Origin: Rhodoferax sp. GW822-FHT02A01
Lineage (GTDB): Bacteria > Pseudomonadota > Gammaproteobacteria > Burkholderiales > Burkholderiaceae_C
Length of the DNA stretch: 64,000 nucleotides
NCBI RefSeq assembly: GCF_038784515.1
Contig: NZ_CP152376.1
Span: 992,001 to 1,056,000, forward strand
Reading direction: 5' to 3'
The notes beneath the pieces were generated by a model, which saw only the letters and a program-made list of their open reading frames with translations, was not told the DNA's origin and ran no database searches. Positions 16,265 to 25,041 of this stretch are shown here, piece by piece. A program made the translations under genes and the position numbers. Numbering within the stretch: position 1 is the first letter of the stretch; every line of letters begins with the position of its first letter.

Positions 16265-17386
16265 TTATGACAGCCTATCCAACCAACCGTGCGTGTCAGC
16301 CGCACGTCCCAATTGAATGTCCGTCAGTGTGTATTTCAAGCGCTCAGTGATGGGATCTGGGCCACCGTCACCGTCACCGTCACCGTCACCGTCACCGATG
16401 GTGAAGCGATGTTTGCGTCCCCTGACCTCTCCAATCGGTGCCACCACCGCTGCCGTACCGCAAGCGAAGGACTCCTGCAATCGACCGCTCTTGGCATCGT
16501 CTTGCCACTGATCAATTGAGTAAGACTCTTCACGAACAATCAGTCCTATGTCATCGGCCAAAGCGATGAGCGATTCCCTAGTAATGCCAGCTAATATCGT
16601 ACCGTTCAACGGTGGTGTCTGTATCGATCCGTCAGCGAACACGAAAAAGACATTCATTCCTCCGAGTTCTTCTACCCAACGGCGCTCCACTGCGTCAAGG
16701 AAAATCGCCTGATCACATTGCTCGCGGATTGCTTCGGCCTGTGCACTTAGGCCAGCCGCATAGTTGCCACCACATTTGACGTCTCCCGTTCCACCTGGGG
16801 CTGCACGGGTGAATTTGTCTGAAACCCAAAGTGTCACTGCAACAACTCTGCGGCTGAAATAGACCCTAACTGGTGACGCAACTACGCAATAGAGATAGTC
16901 TGTCGACGCTCGGACACCGCGAGCAGATTCGATTGCGACCATGAACGGCCTCAAGTACAGTGCGTGGCCTTGAGTAGAAGGTATCCATGCGTTTTCCACG
17001 CGCACCAGTGCACGCACGGACTCCGTGAACAAAACCTCTGGTAATAGTGGCATTGCCAGACGGGCTGCTGATCTGCGAAAACGCTGTGCATTCGCATCGG
17101 GACGAAACAGTTCCGTTCCACCTCCATCCAAACGATAAGCCTTCATGCCTTCGTAGATTTCTTGAGCGTAATGACACACTAGTGCAGCGGGGTCGAGGCA
17201 TAAAGCCTGGCGAGGGCCGATCGTTGCGTCATGCCAGCCTCTATCCTCTGAATATCCGATTGTGGCCATGTGATCTGTAAAAACCTGGCCAAAACCTGGG
17301 GCACGAAGCAGTGCCCGCCTCTCATCTTCGCCCACCGGGCATAGATGGCGCTCCACACGAAAGCGCGGCGATGAACACGTTGTCAC
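16265..17386 (-). CDS. ilvE: branched-chain amino acid aminotransferase (IlvE, class IV)
   Basis: The 373-residue protein is a type II branched-chain aminotransferase: IYEGMKAYR, LYLRPFMVA, the PLP-lysine region GDVKCGGNYAAGLSAQAEA, VEELGGMNVFFV and NGTILAGITRESL. It interconverts valine, leucine and isoleucine with their 2-oxo acids and could feed the valine operon at 22-30 kb. A run of Gly-Asp pairs near residue 335, encoded by a hexanucleotide repeat, sits in the surface loop before the C-terminal LTDIQLGRAADTHGWLDRL motif. The proposed GTG start at 17386 has its AAGGAG only one base away, so the true start may differ. It diverges from an Lrp-type regulator. Confidence 0.86.
   Translation of the reverse strand: MTTCSSPRFRVERHLCPVGEDERRALLRAPGFGQVFTDHMATIGYSEDRGWHDATIGPRQALCLDPAALVCHYAQEIYEGMKAYRLDGGGTELFRPDANAQRFRRSAARLAMPLLPEVLFTESVRALVRVENAWIPSTQGHALYLRPFMVAIESARGVRASTDYLYCVVASPVRVYFSRRVVAVTLWVSDKFTRAAPGGTGDVKCGGNYAAGLSAQAEAIREQCDQAIFLDAVERRWVEELGGMNVFFVFADGSIQTPPLNGTILAGITRESLIALADDIGLIVREESYSIDQWQDDAKSGRLQESFACGTAAVVAPIGEVRGRKHRFTIGDGDGDGDGDGGPDPITERLKYTLTDIQLGRAADTHGWLDRLS
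16363..16397. repeat. tandem hexanucleotide repeat (CACCGT) inside ilvE
   Basis: Five exact copies of CACCGT span 16363-16392, followed by a partial CACCG. Read on the minus strand it encodes alternating Gly-Asp. The unit is six bases, so copy changes keep the reading frame and would only lengthen or shorten the loop. Confidence 0.95.
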
Positions 17387-17411
17387 TCCTTAACTCCTTG
17401 ATCCGAGGCTA

Positions 17412-17433
17412 GCCGCATAAAAATCAAAGCGGC
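17412..17433. promoter_or_regulatory. inverted repeat in the ilvE-lrp divergent gap
   Basis: GCCGC (17412-17416) and GCGGC (17429-17433) flank an A-rich 12-base centre. It lies 26 bases before the ilvE start and 105 before the Lrp-type gene. Lrp-type regulators commonly bind A/T-rich symmetric sites in the gap next to their own gene; this use here is inferred. Confidence 0.3.
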
Positions 17434-17537
17434 AATATTAGGCCAATCGCATTAGAATTTGGTTGCGTTAATGACAAATTGCACCTCAATAGTGGCATGT
17501 AATGCTTTGCGTATTGACAATCGTAAAATCAAATTCC

Positions 17538-18014
17538 ATGCAATTCAACACCATCAAAAATCTCGATGCGATTGACCGTCGAATACTTCAGGCTCTTCAA
17601 GAAGATGGGCGAATTCAAAATGTGGAACTTGCGGAGAAGGTGGGGCTATCGCCGTCTCCGTGCCTACGCCGAGTCAAGATCCTTGAGGAGTCTGGCGCTA
17701 TTGAGAGGTACGTCGCATTATTGAACCCGTCAAAACTCGGCATCGGATTGACCGTCTTTGTCCGCATTTGGCTAACAAGCCAAGATGCGCGAACGATTGA
17801 AGAATTTACGGCTGAAGTGCAGCGATTCCCTGAGATCGTTGAATGCCATCTCATGGCAGGCGATTGTGACTTTTTGCTTCGCGTTGTTGCGGCCGACCTC
17901 GACGCCTACAGACGCTTCCAGGGTGAGCATCTGACGCGTATAAAAGGTGTTCAAAGTGTGAAAACTGAAATTCCCATGCAAAAGATAAAGTTGACTTCGC
18001 AACTCCCACTATAA
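17538..18014 (+). CDS. Lrp/AsnC family transcriptional regulator
   Basis: The 158-residue protein has an N-terminal helix-turn-helix (LDAIDRRILQALQEDGRIQN, VELAEKVGLSPSPCLRRVK) and a C-terminal RAM ligand-binding domain (VECHLMAGDCDFLLRVVAADL). The family senses amino acids and controls amino acid metabolism genes, usually including a divergent neighbour, here ilvE. The ATG at 17538 fits the usual start of the family; a further upstream start at 17502 adds 12 unrelated residues. A TTGACA lies at about 17515. Confidence 0.92.
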   Translation: MQFNTIKNLDAIDRRILQALQEDGRIQNVELAEKVGLSPSPCLRRVKILEESGAIERYVALLNPSKLGIGLTVFVRIWLTSQDARTIEEFTAEVQRFPEIVECHLMAGDCDFLLRVVAADLDAYRRFQGEHLTRIKGVQSVKTEIPMQKIKLTSQLPL

Positions 18015-18138
18015 GCGGGCATTCGCGTTTATTGATAGAACTTCGATTGCCATGACCACCTACCGTCCATCAAGTCACTATCGATCGCAGTGCAAAACTC
18101 TCGGGGGTGACGGCGCCTCTCCCACGGAACAACACATT

Positions 18139-18843
18139 TCAATTCGCCGCAGTAAGATAGGTGATCAATCTTGGTACGTGCACACTGACGAAACCTCGAC
18201 GACGTTCGCTTCGGATCAACCCTGACTGCTTCAACATGTTGAGTGCCATATTCACCCGCTGACGTGAAAGCCCACACATTAGGGCCAGTTGATGCTGCGG
18301 AATTAAAATCTCCTGTGTGGTGCCTATTCGGTCATCAGCAAGCATCATGAGTGCTTTTGCCACACGCACCTCCGGTCCAAGCAGCCGAGAAGCCACCAGC
18401 ATTTCCACGAAAAAACCCATACGAGTGTTCATTATTTCGCAAAGGAAGTGATTGAATTCAATTGATGAGTTGCGCAACAGCTCAAAGGTTTTCAACGGGA
18501 GCCCACACAGTCTTACCGGGGTAAGGGCTCGGAGGTCGTAGCGACGCGGCTCTCTTTTCAGCAAAGAGCCTTCCCCGCCCCATTCGCCTTCTCTAAGGCA
18601 GTACAAAGTGGTCTCAGAACCGTTTGTACTCGTTACGTACATCTGCAGAATGCCCTGCATGAGACCATACCAATCCGTGCAGGGATCCCCCGCGCGAGCA
18701 ATATACTCCCCTGCGAAGGCCAGCCTCTCAGTTGCAGTATTCAATACCAGTGAACGCAGCTCGGAAGGCAGAGAGCGATACCATGGCCAGTGCTCCAAGA
18801 ACGAAGGAAGCGAGATCTCTGCTGAGTTGCCATTCTCCTTCAT
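18139..18843 (-). CDS. Crp/Fnr-family transcriptional regulator (paralogue A)
   Basis: The 234-residue protein has a cyclic-nucleotide-binding-like beta roll (GEYIARAGDPCTDWYGLMQG, LREGEWGGEGSLL), a dimerisation helix and a C-terminal winged helix with the recognition helix MCGLSRQRVNMALNMLKQ. There is no N-terminal cysteine cluster, so it is not an FNR-type oxygen sensor. Its start overlaps the upstream acyl-CoA-dehydrogenase-like gene by ATGA, making it the last gene of that operon. A clear paralogue is encoded at 46032-46757, sharing FLC..MN.RMG.FV.ML.ASRLLGPE and CGLSRQRVNMAL. Confidence 0.9.
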   Translation of the reverse strand: MKENGNSAEISLPSFLEHWPWYRSLPSELRSLVLNTATERLAFAGEYIARAGDPCTDWYGLMQGILQMYVTSTNGSETTLYCLREGEWGGEGSLLKREPRRYDLRALTPVRLCGLPLKTFELLRNSSIEFNHFLCEIMNTRMGFFVEMLVASRLLGPEVRVAKALMMLADDRIGTTQEILIPQHQLALMCGLSRQRVNMALNMLKQSGLIRSERRRGFVSVHVPRLITYLTAAN

Positions 18844-19802
18844 ATCCCTTGCCGCAAAGCAATGCTGTCAGCCTCCTTCTGAAGCCGCTCCCACGAGCCT
18901 ACGGCTCGCATACGTCTCGCCTCCTTTCCCTGCAATAGAATCTGCCTATCACGCAGCCATCGATGGTGCGCAACACCTTGCTCAGTTTGCCAATGGCCTT
19001 CGCTCTCTTGGATCACGTTACTTGCGAAGGAAAGAGATCCTGAGACTAGGATGTGCGTGTGTATGTCTTTCGGATCTAGTCGAGTGCAGACTTGCAGCAT
19101 AGCAATAGCTGCGATACAACGTTGACACCAATTGGTCGCCCATTTACCCGACTGGGCTTCAGCGAGTAGATATGCCAATGTGCACCCCGACACAAATACA
19201 TCCTCTAGCACTCTGAACGGCTTGGCAAATTCAGAATACCCATCGCCCGGCACCAACTGCGCAGTGTCCAAACGAACTGAATCGAAACGAACTTCTGAAT
19301 GGGAGAGCTCGGGCACAACGGCCTGCGAACGCGCAACTCCCCAACTGACACCGAATGAACTTGAAGGTAGTTTCACCATCACAAGGCTACCTGCTCCCTT
19401 CTGAGGGCCATCGCTACGCCTTGCAAGTACCAACAAGGCCAGATTTTCTACTCCGCTCAAAGCCCACGACTTCTGTCCATGCAAGTGTGGAATTCCGCTG
19501 CGGTGATCCACTTTTGTAGTGATCTCGGTCACCTTCCGGCCGGTTTCATTGGCGCAAAAGGCAACGACCTCGCCCGCCTCCGCTAAATTGGGGAAAGCCG
19601 CTTGAATCGCTCCCTGGTATCCACTAAAGAACGCCCAGGCAAGTCGATCAGCCTTGTGCGCAGCCACAACGCTATCGGAGAACGGATCTCGACCAACGGT
19701 TGTCTTTTGAACTGATCGCCATACGGGTAGCCACTGAGTCAGCTCAGTATATGTAGCACGAGCATCGACTGCAGACAACAGAGAGACTAGGAGTGGGCGC
19801 AT
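18840..19802 (-). CDS. acyl-CoA dehydrogenase-like protein, short and divergent
   Basis: At 320 residues it is shorter than normal acyl-CoA dehydrogenases (about 380). The middle resembles the family's beta domain (HLHGQKSWALSGVENLALLVLARR at 109-132, then a GSLVMVKLP segment). I do not see the usual C-terminal flavin and catalytic-glutamate motif (EGTNEI type), and the N-terminal helical domain is reduced. It may be a non-catalytic or altered enzyme. It lies five bases after the DsbA-like isomerase gene and overlaps the Crp gene. GGAG lies about nine bases before the ATG. Confidence 0.6.
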   Translation of the reverse strand: MRPLLVSLLSAVDARATYTELTQWLPVWRSVQKTTVGRDPFSDSVVAAHKADRLAWAFFSGYQGAIQAAFPNLAEAGEVVAFCANETGRKVTEITTKVDHRSGIPHLHGQKSWALSGVENLALLVLARRSDGPQKGAGSLVMVKLPSSSFGVSWGVARSQAVVPELSHSEVRFDSVRLDTAQLVPGDGYSEFAKPFRVLEDVFVSGCTLAYLLAEAQSGKWATNWCQRCIAAIAMLQVCTRLDPKDIHTHILVSGSLSFASNVIQESEGHWQTEQGVAHHRWLRDRQILLQGKEARRMRAVGSWERLQKEADSIALRQGI

Positions 19803-19807
19803 AAATA

Positions 19808-20431
19808 TTAACTCCGCGCGACACCGAACTCAGCGTCGGCAGCCCTACGGTACGCCGGCTGATCGAACAGATCAGGCTCATTGAGAAAGTGTCGGGCCCA
19901 TTCAACCGTATCGCTTCCCCAAAATAGCTTGTTACGAACAATCAAAGTCGATACGCCAAAAACGCCGAGATCTATGGCCCACTGGGTGTTACCTACCAAC
20001 TGCTGCTTTACTTCGGGCGAAGAGATTAACGCTTGGACATCGGTCACCTTGAGCCGCCTGCCTAACGCCATCAGCTCAATTTCGGGGTCACGCCCTTCTC
20101 CGTAAACGAAGTGGAATGCCGATGAGACACTTTCATCAGACGCGCCCAACGCGACAAGAAGGCGCAGGGCCGGAAGCGGGTTAAAGGGGTGCCGCGCTGG
20201 CATGCAAAACGGCAATCCTTGCTGGCCTGCTGCCCATACGCAGTATTGGTAGGTATGAAGACGTTTCGATGGAACTTCAGCCGGTCCCTTGGTTCCCCAA
20301 TGCTTCAGCAGTCCTGCGAAAAGAACGGGTACGGCCCGGATCTGCAACTGATCGCGCAGAGGTCCGAGCTTATGGAAATGTAGGTACGAAAATGGCGATA
20401 CGAGGTCAAAAAACCAAAGTGCTTTCTCCAT
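19808..20431 (-). CDS. DsbA-family 2-hydroxychromene-2-carboxylate isomerase-like protein (A)
   Basis: The 207-residue thioredoxin-fold protein starts KALWFFDLVSPFSYLHFHKL, where the Ser of SPFSYL replaces the CxxC of true DsbA. It ends with the GVFGVSTLIVRNKLFWGSDTV segment typical of kappa-class glutathione transferases and 2-hydroxychromene-2-carboxylate isomerases, which use glutathione. The ATG at 20431 has AAGGA eight bases upstream; a longer frame to 20497 lacks this. It lies between an aminotransferase and an acyl-CoA-dehydrogenase-like gene. A relative is at 47397-48008. The substrate is unknown. Confidence 0.8.
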   Translation of the reverse strand: MEKALWFFDLVSPFSYLHFHKLGPLRDQLQIRAVPVLFAGLLKHWGTKGPAEVPSKRLHTYQYCVWAAGQQGLPFCMPARHPFNPLPALRLLVALGASDESVSSAFHFVYGEGRDPEIELMALGRRLKVTDVQALISSPEVKQQLVGNTQWAIDLGVFGVSTLIVRNKLFWGSDTVEWARHFLNEPDLFDQPAYRRAADAEFGVARS

Positions 20432-20577
20432 ATCGACCATCCTTGAAAGTATCAAAAAGCTTAATTCGTAGTCTATTCTGCCGTGTAAATCTATCATTCC
20501 ACGATGTCGAGAAACAGATCGAACAGCTTAAACCGCAATTCGACGAACCAATTCTAAATTGTCAAACTCTTCTTCAT

Positions 20578-21762
20578 TTACGGTCGAAGAGCGGCAAGCC
20601 TAGACACAGCCTCCTGTAAATGCGCCATTGAGTTTGCTGTGGAGAAGCGAACGAACTTCGCCGACTCGGCCCTTCCGAAATCCCTTCCGGGCGAGATTGC
20701 GACATGGGCTCGTTTCATGGCCTCAAATGCGAAGTCCCAGCTATTCGAAACGTTCCAGGCATCAAACCAAGACGAGCAATCCGCCCATGCATAAAAAGCA
20801 CCATCCGGCATTACTGGAACTTTGAATCCGATCTTCTCAAGCGCTGGGATAAACCAATCGCGGCGTGCCTTAAACTGAGCGCGGCGGCTCTCGAACTCAG
20901 CAATGCTGTCGGGCTCGAAGCATGCAAGTGCGGCGTGCTGAGCAACAGCGTTGGGACACAAGAAGAAATTTTGTGCAAGACGTTCGATTACTGGGATCAA
21001 AGGTTCGGGAGCCACAACCCAGCCCAGACGCCACCCGGTCATGCAGAAATACTTTGAGAAGCTGTTGATGCTGATAATGTTCTCATCGATGGCAAGTCCA
21101 GTTTGCCCAAAAGCAACGTCGTGGCTCAGCCCAAGGTAAATCTCGTCGAGCAGCGTTATACCTCCCTTGGACTGAACGTAGGCATGTATGCGACGCAACT
21201 CTTCAGGATGGAGAGACGTTCCGGTGGGGTTGGACGGCGAAGCGAGCAACACGCCACGCGTCTTGCCCCCCCAATACGCTTCAACCTTATCTGCGCTAAG
21301 CTGGTACCGCTCTGCTGCAGTAGTAGGTACCATCACAGGTTCACCCTCTGCAGCAATGATGAAATGCCGATTGCACGGGTAACTTGGGTCTGGCATCAAG
21401 ACTTCATCGCCGACATCAATCAAGGCTTGGCAAACAAGTTGCAATGCGGCCGAGGCACCGGCAGTCACCACGATTCGGCGCGCTGGAACATTTACGCCGA
21501 AACGTTGCCGGTACCAATCGCTGATGCGCTCACGCAGCACCTCCAGACCAATTGCTGGAGTGTACTGCGTGGTGCCGTCGCGCACGGCGCGCACTGCCGC
21601 CTCCTGAACCAGTGGCGGTGCGGTGAAGTCCGGCTCACCAATGGTTAGGAAGACCATCGGCTTGTCGCCGTGGGCGAACTGACGCGCCAACTGCGAGGCG
21701 GTCTTGGCCACCTCCATCACATAAAACGGCTCAATGCGCTCAGCGCGCTTGGAAAATCTCAT
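20578..21762 (-). CDS. class I PLP aminotransferase
   Basis: The 394-residue enzyme has LTIGEPDFTAPPLVQEA, the SPSNPTGTSL motif, LLDEIYLGLS and the PLP-lysine segment NSFSKYFCMTGWRLGW. It belongs to the AspC-like subgroup with broad amino donor range. It heads a minus-strand operon that continues with a DsbA-like isomerase (147 bases on), an acyl-CoA-dehydrogenase-like protein and a Crp regulator. A motif shared with two other operons lies about 145 bases before its ATG. Confidence 0.88.
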   Translation of the reverse strand: MRFSKRAERIEPFYVMEVAKTASQLARQFAHGDKPMVFLTIGEPDFTAPPLVQEAAVRAVRDGTTQYTPAIGLEVLRERISDWYRQRFGVNVPARRIVVTAGASAALQLVCQALIDVGDEVLMPDPSYPCNRHFIIAAEGEPVMVPTTAAERYQLSADKVEAYWGGKTRGVLLASPSNPTGTSLHPEELRRIHAYVQSKGGITLLDEIYLGLSHDVAFGQTGLAIDENIISINSFSKYFCMTGWRLGWVVAPEPLIPVIERLAQNFFLCPNAVAQHAALACFEPDSIAEFESRRAQFKARRDWFIPALEKIGFKVPVMPDGAFYAWADCSSWFDAWNVSNSWDFAFEAMKRAHVAISPGRDFGRAESAKFVRFSTANSMAHLQEAVSRLAALRP

Positions 21763-21906
21763 AAGTCAAGTTCGATTAAAGTTTCATCACTCGGCACTTA
21801 GTCGCCATCCCTTCGCCAACCACAAGATGTCCAGCAGTACTGCTGCGGCGGTGACGTATGCCGACTGTCACACTCTATTAACGCGCTTTCATGTCACAGC
21901 GTGAAG

Positions 21907-21932
21907 TGGCGAAACTGACTTATTCTTTGCCA
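21907..21932 (-). promoter_or_regulatory. shared upstream motif, copy A
   Basis: TGGC-N18-GCCA with the inner part GAAACTGACTTATTCTTT. It aligns without gaps to copies at 30037 and 44654, and like them lies 145-170 bases before the first gene of a minus-strand operon, here the aminotransferase at 21762. It is probably a regulator site; see findings. Confidence 0.6.
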
Positions 21933-21997
21933 ATTCAGACACATCTGACACGCTTCCGCACGACTACGGGTAAGCGTTAGAACCCAGACGGGGCGCT

Positions 21998-22861
21998 CTA
22001 TGCTGCCGCCTTGCCGTAGGCATAGAAGCCCTCGCCGGTTTTGCGTCCCAGGCGGCCGGCATCCACCATCTCCTTGAGTAGCGGAGCAGGTCGGTACTTC
22101 GGGTCGCCGAATCCTTCATGGAACACCTGCATGACGGCAAGCATCGTGTCCAAGCCGATCAAGTCGGCCAAGGCCAAAGGCCCGATGGGATGATTGCAAC
22201 CGAGCTTCATGCCGACGTCGATCTCCTCGGCGCTGGCGAGGCCCTCCTGCAGGACGGAAATGGCCTCGTTGATCATCGGGCAGAGAATGCGGTTGACCAC
22301 AAACCCGGGACTATTCTTGACTGTGATGGGACTTTTGCCGATGGTCCGGGCAAAAACCAAGGCCTGTTCAAGCGCTTGGTCTGAAGTCTGCAATCCACGT
22401 ATCAGCTCCAGTAGTTCCATCAAGGGAACTGGGTTGAAGAAATGCATTCCGATGCAGCGGCTCGGGCGATCCAGGACAGCAGCCAATTGCGTGATGCTTA
22501 TGGATGAGGTGTTGGTAGCAATCACAGTATCGTTGTTGACTGCCGCCTCGATATCACGGAGGATCCGCAACTTGATGTCAAGCCTCTCCGTGGCCGCTTC
22601 GATCACCAATCCTGCGCCGCGCAATTCCTGATATGAAACTGTCGGAAAGATTTTGTTAAGCACAAGATCCTTATCGTCAGCGCACAAGGTATTTTTCTTT
22701 ACCAGTCGATCCAAGCTCGCTCCGATGGTCGAAATACCACGTCGAAGCTGGCTGTCGGATACGTCTAGCATCGTGACATTAAGTCCAGCCATTGCACACA
22801 CTTGCGCGATGCCATTGCCCATGGTTCCGGCACCGATAACACCAACATGTTGTACGTTCAT
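21998..22861 (-). CDS. 3-hydroxyacyl-CoA (3-hydroxybutyryl-CoA) dehydrogenase
   Basis: The 287-residue protein starts with the NAD-binding motif [20 protein letters not shown] and carries the signature [16 protein letters not shown] plus [11 protein letters not shown], then a C-terminal dimerisation domain ending [10 protein letters not shown]. It oxidises 3-hydroxyacyl-CoA to 3-oxoacyl-CoA. It is the last gene of the valine operon, 93 bases after mmsB. With the thiolase at the operon head it could process straight-chain or 2-methyl-branched acyl-CoAs, so the operon may also serve isoleucine-type intermediates. Confidence 0.92.
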   Translation of the reverse strand: MNVQHVGVIGAGTMGNGIAQVCAMAGLNVTMLDVSDSQLRRGISTIGASLDRLVKKNTLCADDKDLVLNKIFPTVSYQELRGAGLVIEAATERLDIKLRILRDIEAAVNNDTVIATNTSSISITQLAAVLDRPSRCIGMHFFNPVPLMELLELIRGLQTSDQALEQALVFARTIGKSPITVKNSPGFVVNRILCPMINEAISVLQEGLASAEEIDVGMKLGCNHPIGPLALADLIGLDTMLAVMQVFHEGFGDPKYRPAPLLKEMVDAGRLGRKTGEGFYAYGKAAA

Positions 22862-22953
22862 GATGAGTACTACGAGATGAGAGTCGCCCCCAACCGGGAG
22901 CCTGAAAATTGTGCAGCCTGAATTGACACAGCACGCCTATGTTTACTGCAGTT

Positions 22954-23871
22954 TCACTGCGAGTTCGCCAGCAATTTCACTACGCTGGAAAAGTCCAGTT
23001 CGCCACGGCCGGCATGGCGATTCATGGCGTAGAGATTGCGCGCGAGTTCACCCAGAGGAATGGGCGAACCGATCGCCATGGCGGCTTCTGCAGCAAGGCC
23101 CAAATCCTTCAGCATCAAGTCATTGCCAAAGCCTCCGCTATACCCGCGTGAGGCGGGCGCGTTTTCCAGCACGCCCGGCCACGGATTGCACACCTCGGTG
23201 GCCCAGCTTCGGCCAGTACTCACAGCCATCATTAGCGAGAGTGCTTTGGGATCCAAGCCGTGCGCCACGCCCAAGGCAATGGCCTCGCCGGTAACCGCCA
23301 TGATGACGCCCAAAGCCATGTTGTTGCACAGCTTGGCCACCTGTCCCGCTCCGGCCGCTCCCATGTGGAAGATGTTCTTTCCCATGGCATTGAGCACGTC
23401 TCTGGCACGCTCCAAAGCGGCGGGATTTCCCCCCACGATGAAAGTCAGAGTCCCTGCCGTGGCGCCGGCTGTGCCGCCAGACACCGGCGCATCGATCATC
23501 GCCAACCCGTGCGCCTCTGCGGCGCGCGCCACCTTCTGCGCGGATGCTGGCGCAATGGTGCTGCAGTCGATCACCAGCGTGCCTTCACGCATCGCGGCCA
23601 ATAGGCTAGGCTCATCCCCACTACCCAGGTAGAGCAATTCAACATGCCTGCTCGCGGGCAGCATCGAGATCACGACGTCCGCGCCTTCAACCGCTTGGTG
23701 AGCCGATGTGGCGGTGCCGACGCCATACTCCCGGACCTTTTCCAGGGCCGATGCACTTAGGTCAAAGGCCGTCACCAGATACCCGGCCTTGACCAAGTTC
23801 ATGGCCATGGGCCCGCCCATGTTGCCCAGCCCGAGGAAGGCGATGCGTTGAGTCTGATTGTTCTGCGCCAT
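22954..23871 (-). CDS. mmsB: 3-hydroxyisobutyrate dehydrogenase
   Basis: The 305-residue enzyme shows the beta-hydroxyacid dehydrogenase motifs in order: IAFLGLGNMGGPMAMNLVKA (NAD binding), DAPVSGGTAGATAGTLTFIVGG split over the substrate loop near residue 122, and GAGQVAKLCNNM with the catalytic lysine. It oxidises 3-hydroxyisobutyrate to methylmalonate semialdehyde in valine breakdown. It follows the 3-hydroxyisobutyryl-CoA hydrolase gene by 39 bases, and mmsA is in the same operon, which makes the assignment strong. Confidence 0.93.
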   Translation of the reverse strand: MAQNNQTQRIAFLGLGNMGGPMAMNLVKAGYLVTAFDLSASALEKVREYGVGTATSAHQAVEGADVVISMLPASRHVELLYLGSGDEPSLLAAMREGTLVIDCSTIAPASAQKVARAAEAHGLAMIDAPVSGGTAGATAGTLTFIVGGNPAALERARDVLNAMGKNIFHMGAAGAGQVAKLCNNMALGVIMAVTGEAIALGVAHGLDPKALSLMMAVSTGRSWATEVCNPWPGVLENAPASRGYSGGFGNDLMLKDLGLAAEAAMAIGSPIPLGELARNLYAMNRHAGRGELDFSSVVKLLANSQ

Positions 23872-23910
23872 AAAGGTCTCCGATATGTAGGTTGAGGGGG
23901 GGAATCTGAC

Positions 23911-25032
23911 TTACGCAAGGTCAGCCAGCGGATGCGCGCCGTCAAAGCGCGGCCGCAAAAGAGAATCAAGGTGCGCTTGGGTGACGCGCTCGAGTGAATC
24001 GGGCTGCCAGGCGGGACACTTGTCCTTGTCAATCAGCAACGCGCGCACGCCTTCGGCAAAGTCCCCGTGAACGCAGCAACCAACGGAAGCTTGGTACTCC
24101 AACCGGAATACGTCCGCCAATGAGCGGTGGCGCGCATATTGCGGCATGATGAACGACAATCTTGCCGATGTCGGAGAACCTTTCGCAAAAGCCCGTGCAG
24201 ACTGTGCCAGCCATGGCTCGGCATCTCCTTCCAAGGCTTTTAGCCGATCTGCAACGTTCATCAGGTCGTCGTGGCCGATGATCTTGTCGATGCGCCCAAG
24301 CGCACTCGCGGCCTTCGCCACAGGCGCATCCACAGCGTTATGGCGATCCAAAATGTGGCTCAGGCGTGCTGCATCAGCAGCACATTGGCCTTGCCAACGC
24401 TCGTGGCTGAGCGCCTCGATAACTGCAGGCAGAGCGCCTGCGTCCAACACGAAATCGGCAAGACCGGCAAAGCATGCGTCGACAGCGTTCAGAGGAGCTC
24501 CCGTTAAGGCAAGGAACATCCCGAGCTTGCCAGGCGCGCGTGGCAAGAACCAACTGCCTCCGACGTCGGGATAGAGTCCCAGACTGATTTCCGGCATCGC
24601 CAGCCGGGTGCCCGGTGTCGCGACCCGATGCGAGGCACCTGCCATCAATCCGATGCCGCCCCCCATCACGGTGCCGTGCCCCCAACACAGCACAGGCTTC
24701 GGATAGGTGTGAATGAGGTAGTCCAGCCGATACTCCCGCTCGAAGAATGCTGCGGCATCGGCGGGAATCTGCTCCAATGGCACGGCACGGATCGCGCGAT
24801 GCAAGGCAACCACATCGCCTCCGGCGCAGAACGCCTTGTCACCCGCTGCATCAAGGATCACACCAACGACGCTAGGATCTTCGGCCCAAGCTCTCAACTG
24901 CGGGTCCAGTCGGTTGACCATCTCGATCGACAAGGCGTTCAATGCGCTCGGGGCATTCAGAGTGGCGTGGCCAAAAACGTGGCCAGACACCGTTTGCAAC
25001 CGTTGAAAAACCACTGATTCCTGTGCTTGCAC
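23911..25032 (-). CDS. 3-hydroxyisobutyryl-CoA hydrolase (crotonase superfamily)
   Basis: At 373 residues this is longer than simple crotonases and has the hydrolase-specific region: KAFCAGGDVVALH, then HGTVMGGGIGLMAGASHRV, MPEISLGLYPDVGGSWFLPR and the C-terminal DFAEGVRALLIDK. It releases CoA from 3-hydroxyisobutyryl-CoA so that MmsB can act. The start is GTG at 25032 with AAGGGGG upstream. It lies nine bases after the enoyl-CoA hydratase gene. Confidence 0.9.
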   Translation of the reverse strand: MQAQESVVFQRLQTVSGHVFGHATLNAPSALNALSIEMVNRLDPQLRAWAEDPSVVGVILDAAGDKAFCAGGDVVALHRAIRAVPLEQIPADAAAFFEREYRLDYLIHTYPKPVLCWGHGTVMGGGIGLMAGASHRVATPGTRLAMPEISLGLYPDVGGSWFLPRAPGKLGMFLALTGAPLNAVDACFAGLADFVLDAGALPAVIEALSHERWQGQCAADAARLSHILDRHNAVDAPVAKAASALGRIDKIIGHDDLMNVADRLKALEGDAEPWLAQSARAFAKGSPTSARLSFIMPQYARHRSLADVFRLEYQASVGCCVHGDFAEGVRALLIDKDKCPAWQPDSLERVTQAHLDSLLRPRFDGAHPLADLA

Positions 25033-25041
25033 GATGCCCCC

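Noticed and set aside
16363..16397. Possible CRISPR or minisatellite array
   Set aside because: The unit is only six bases with no spacers and lies inside ilvE, so it is a coding microsatellite, not a CRISPR array.
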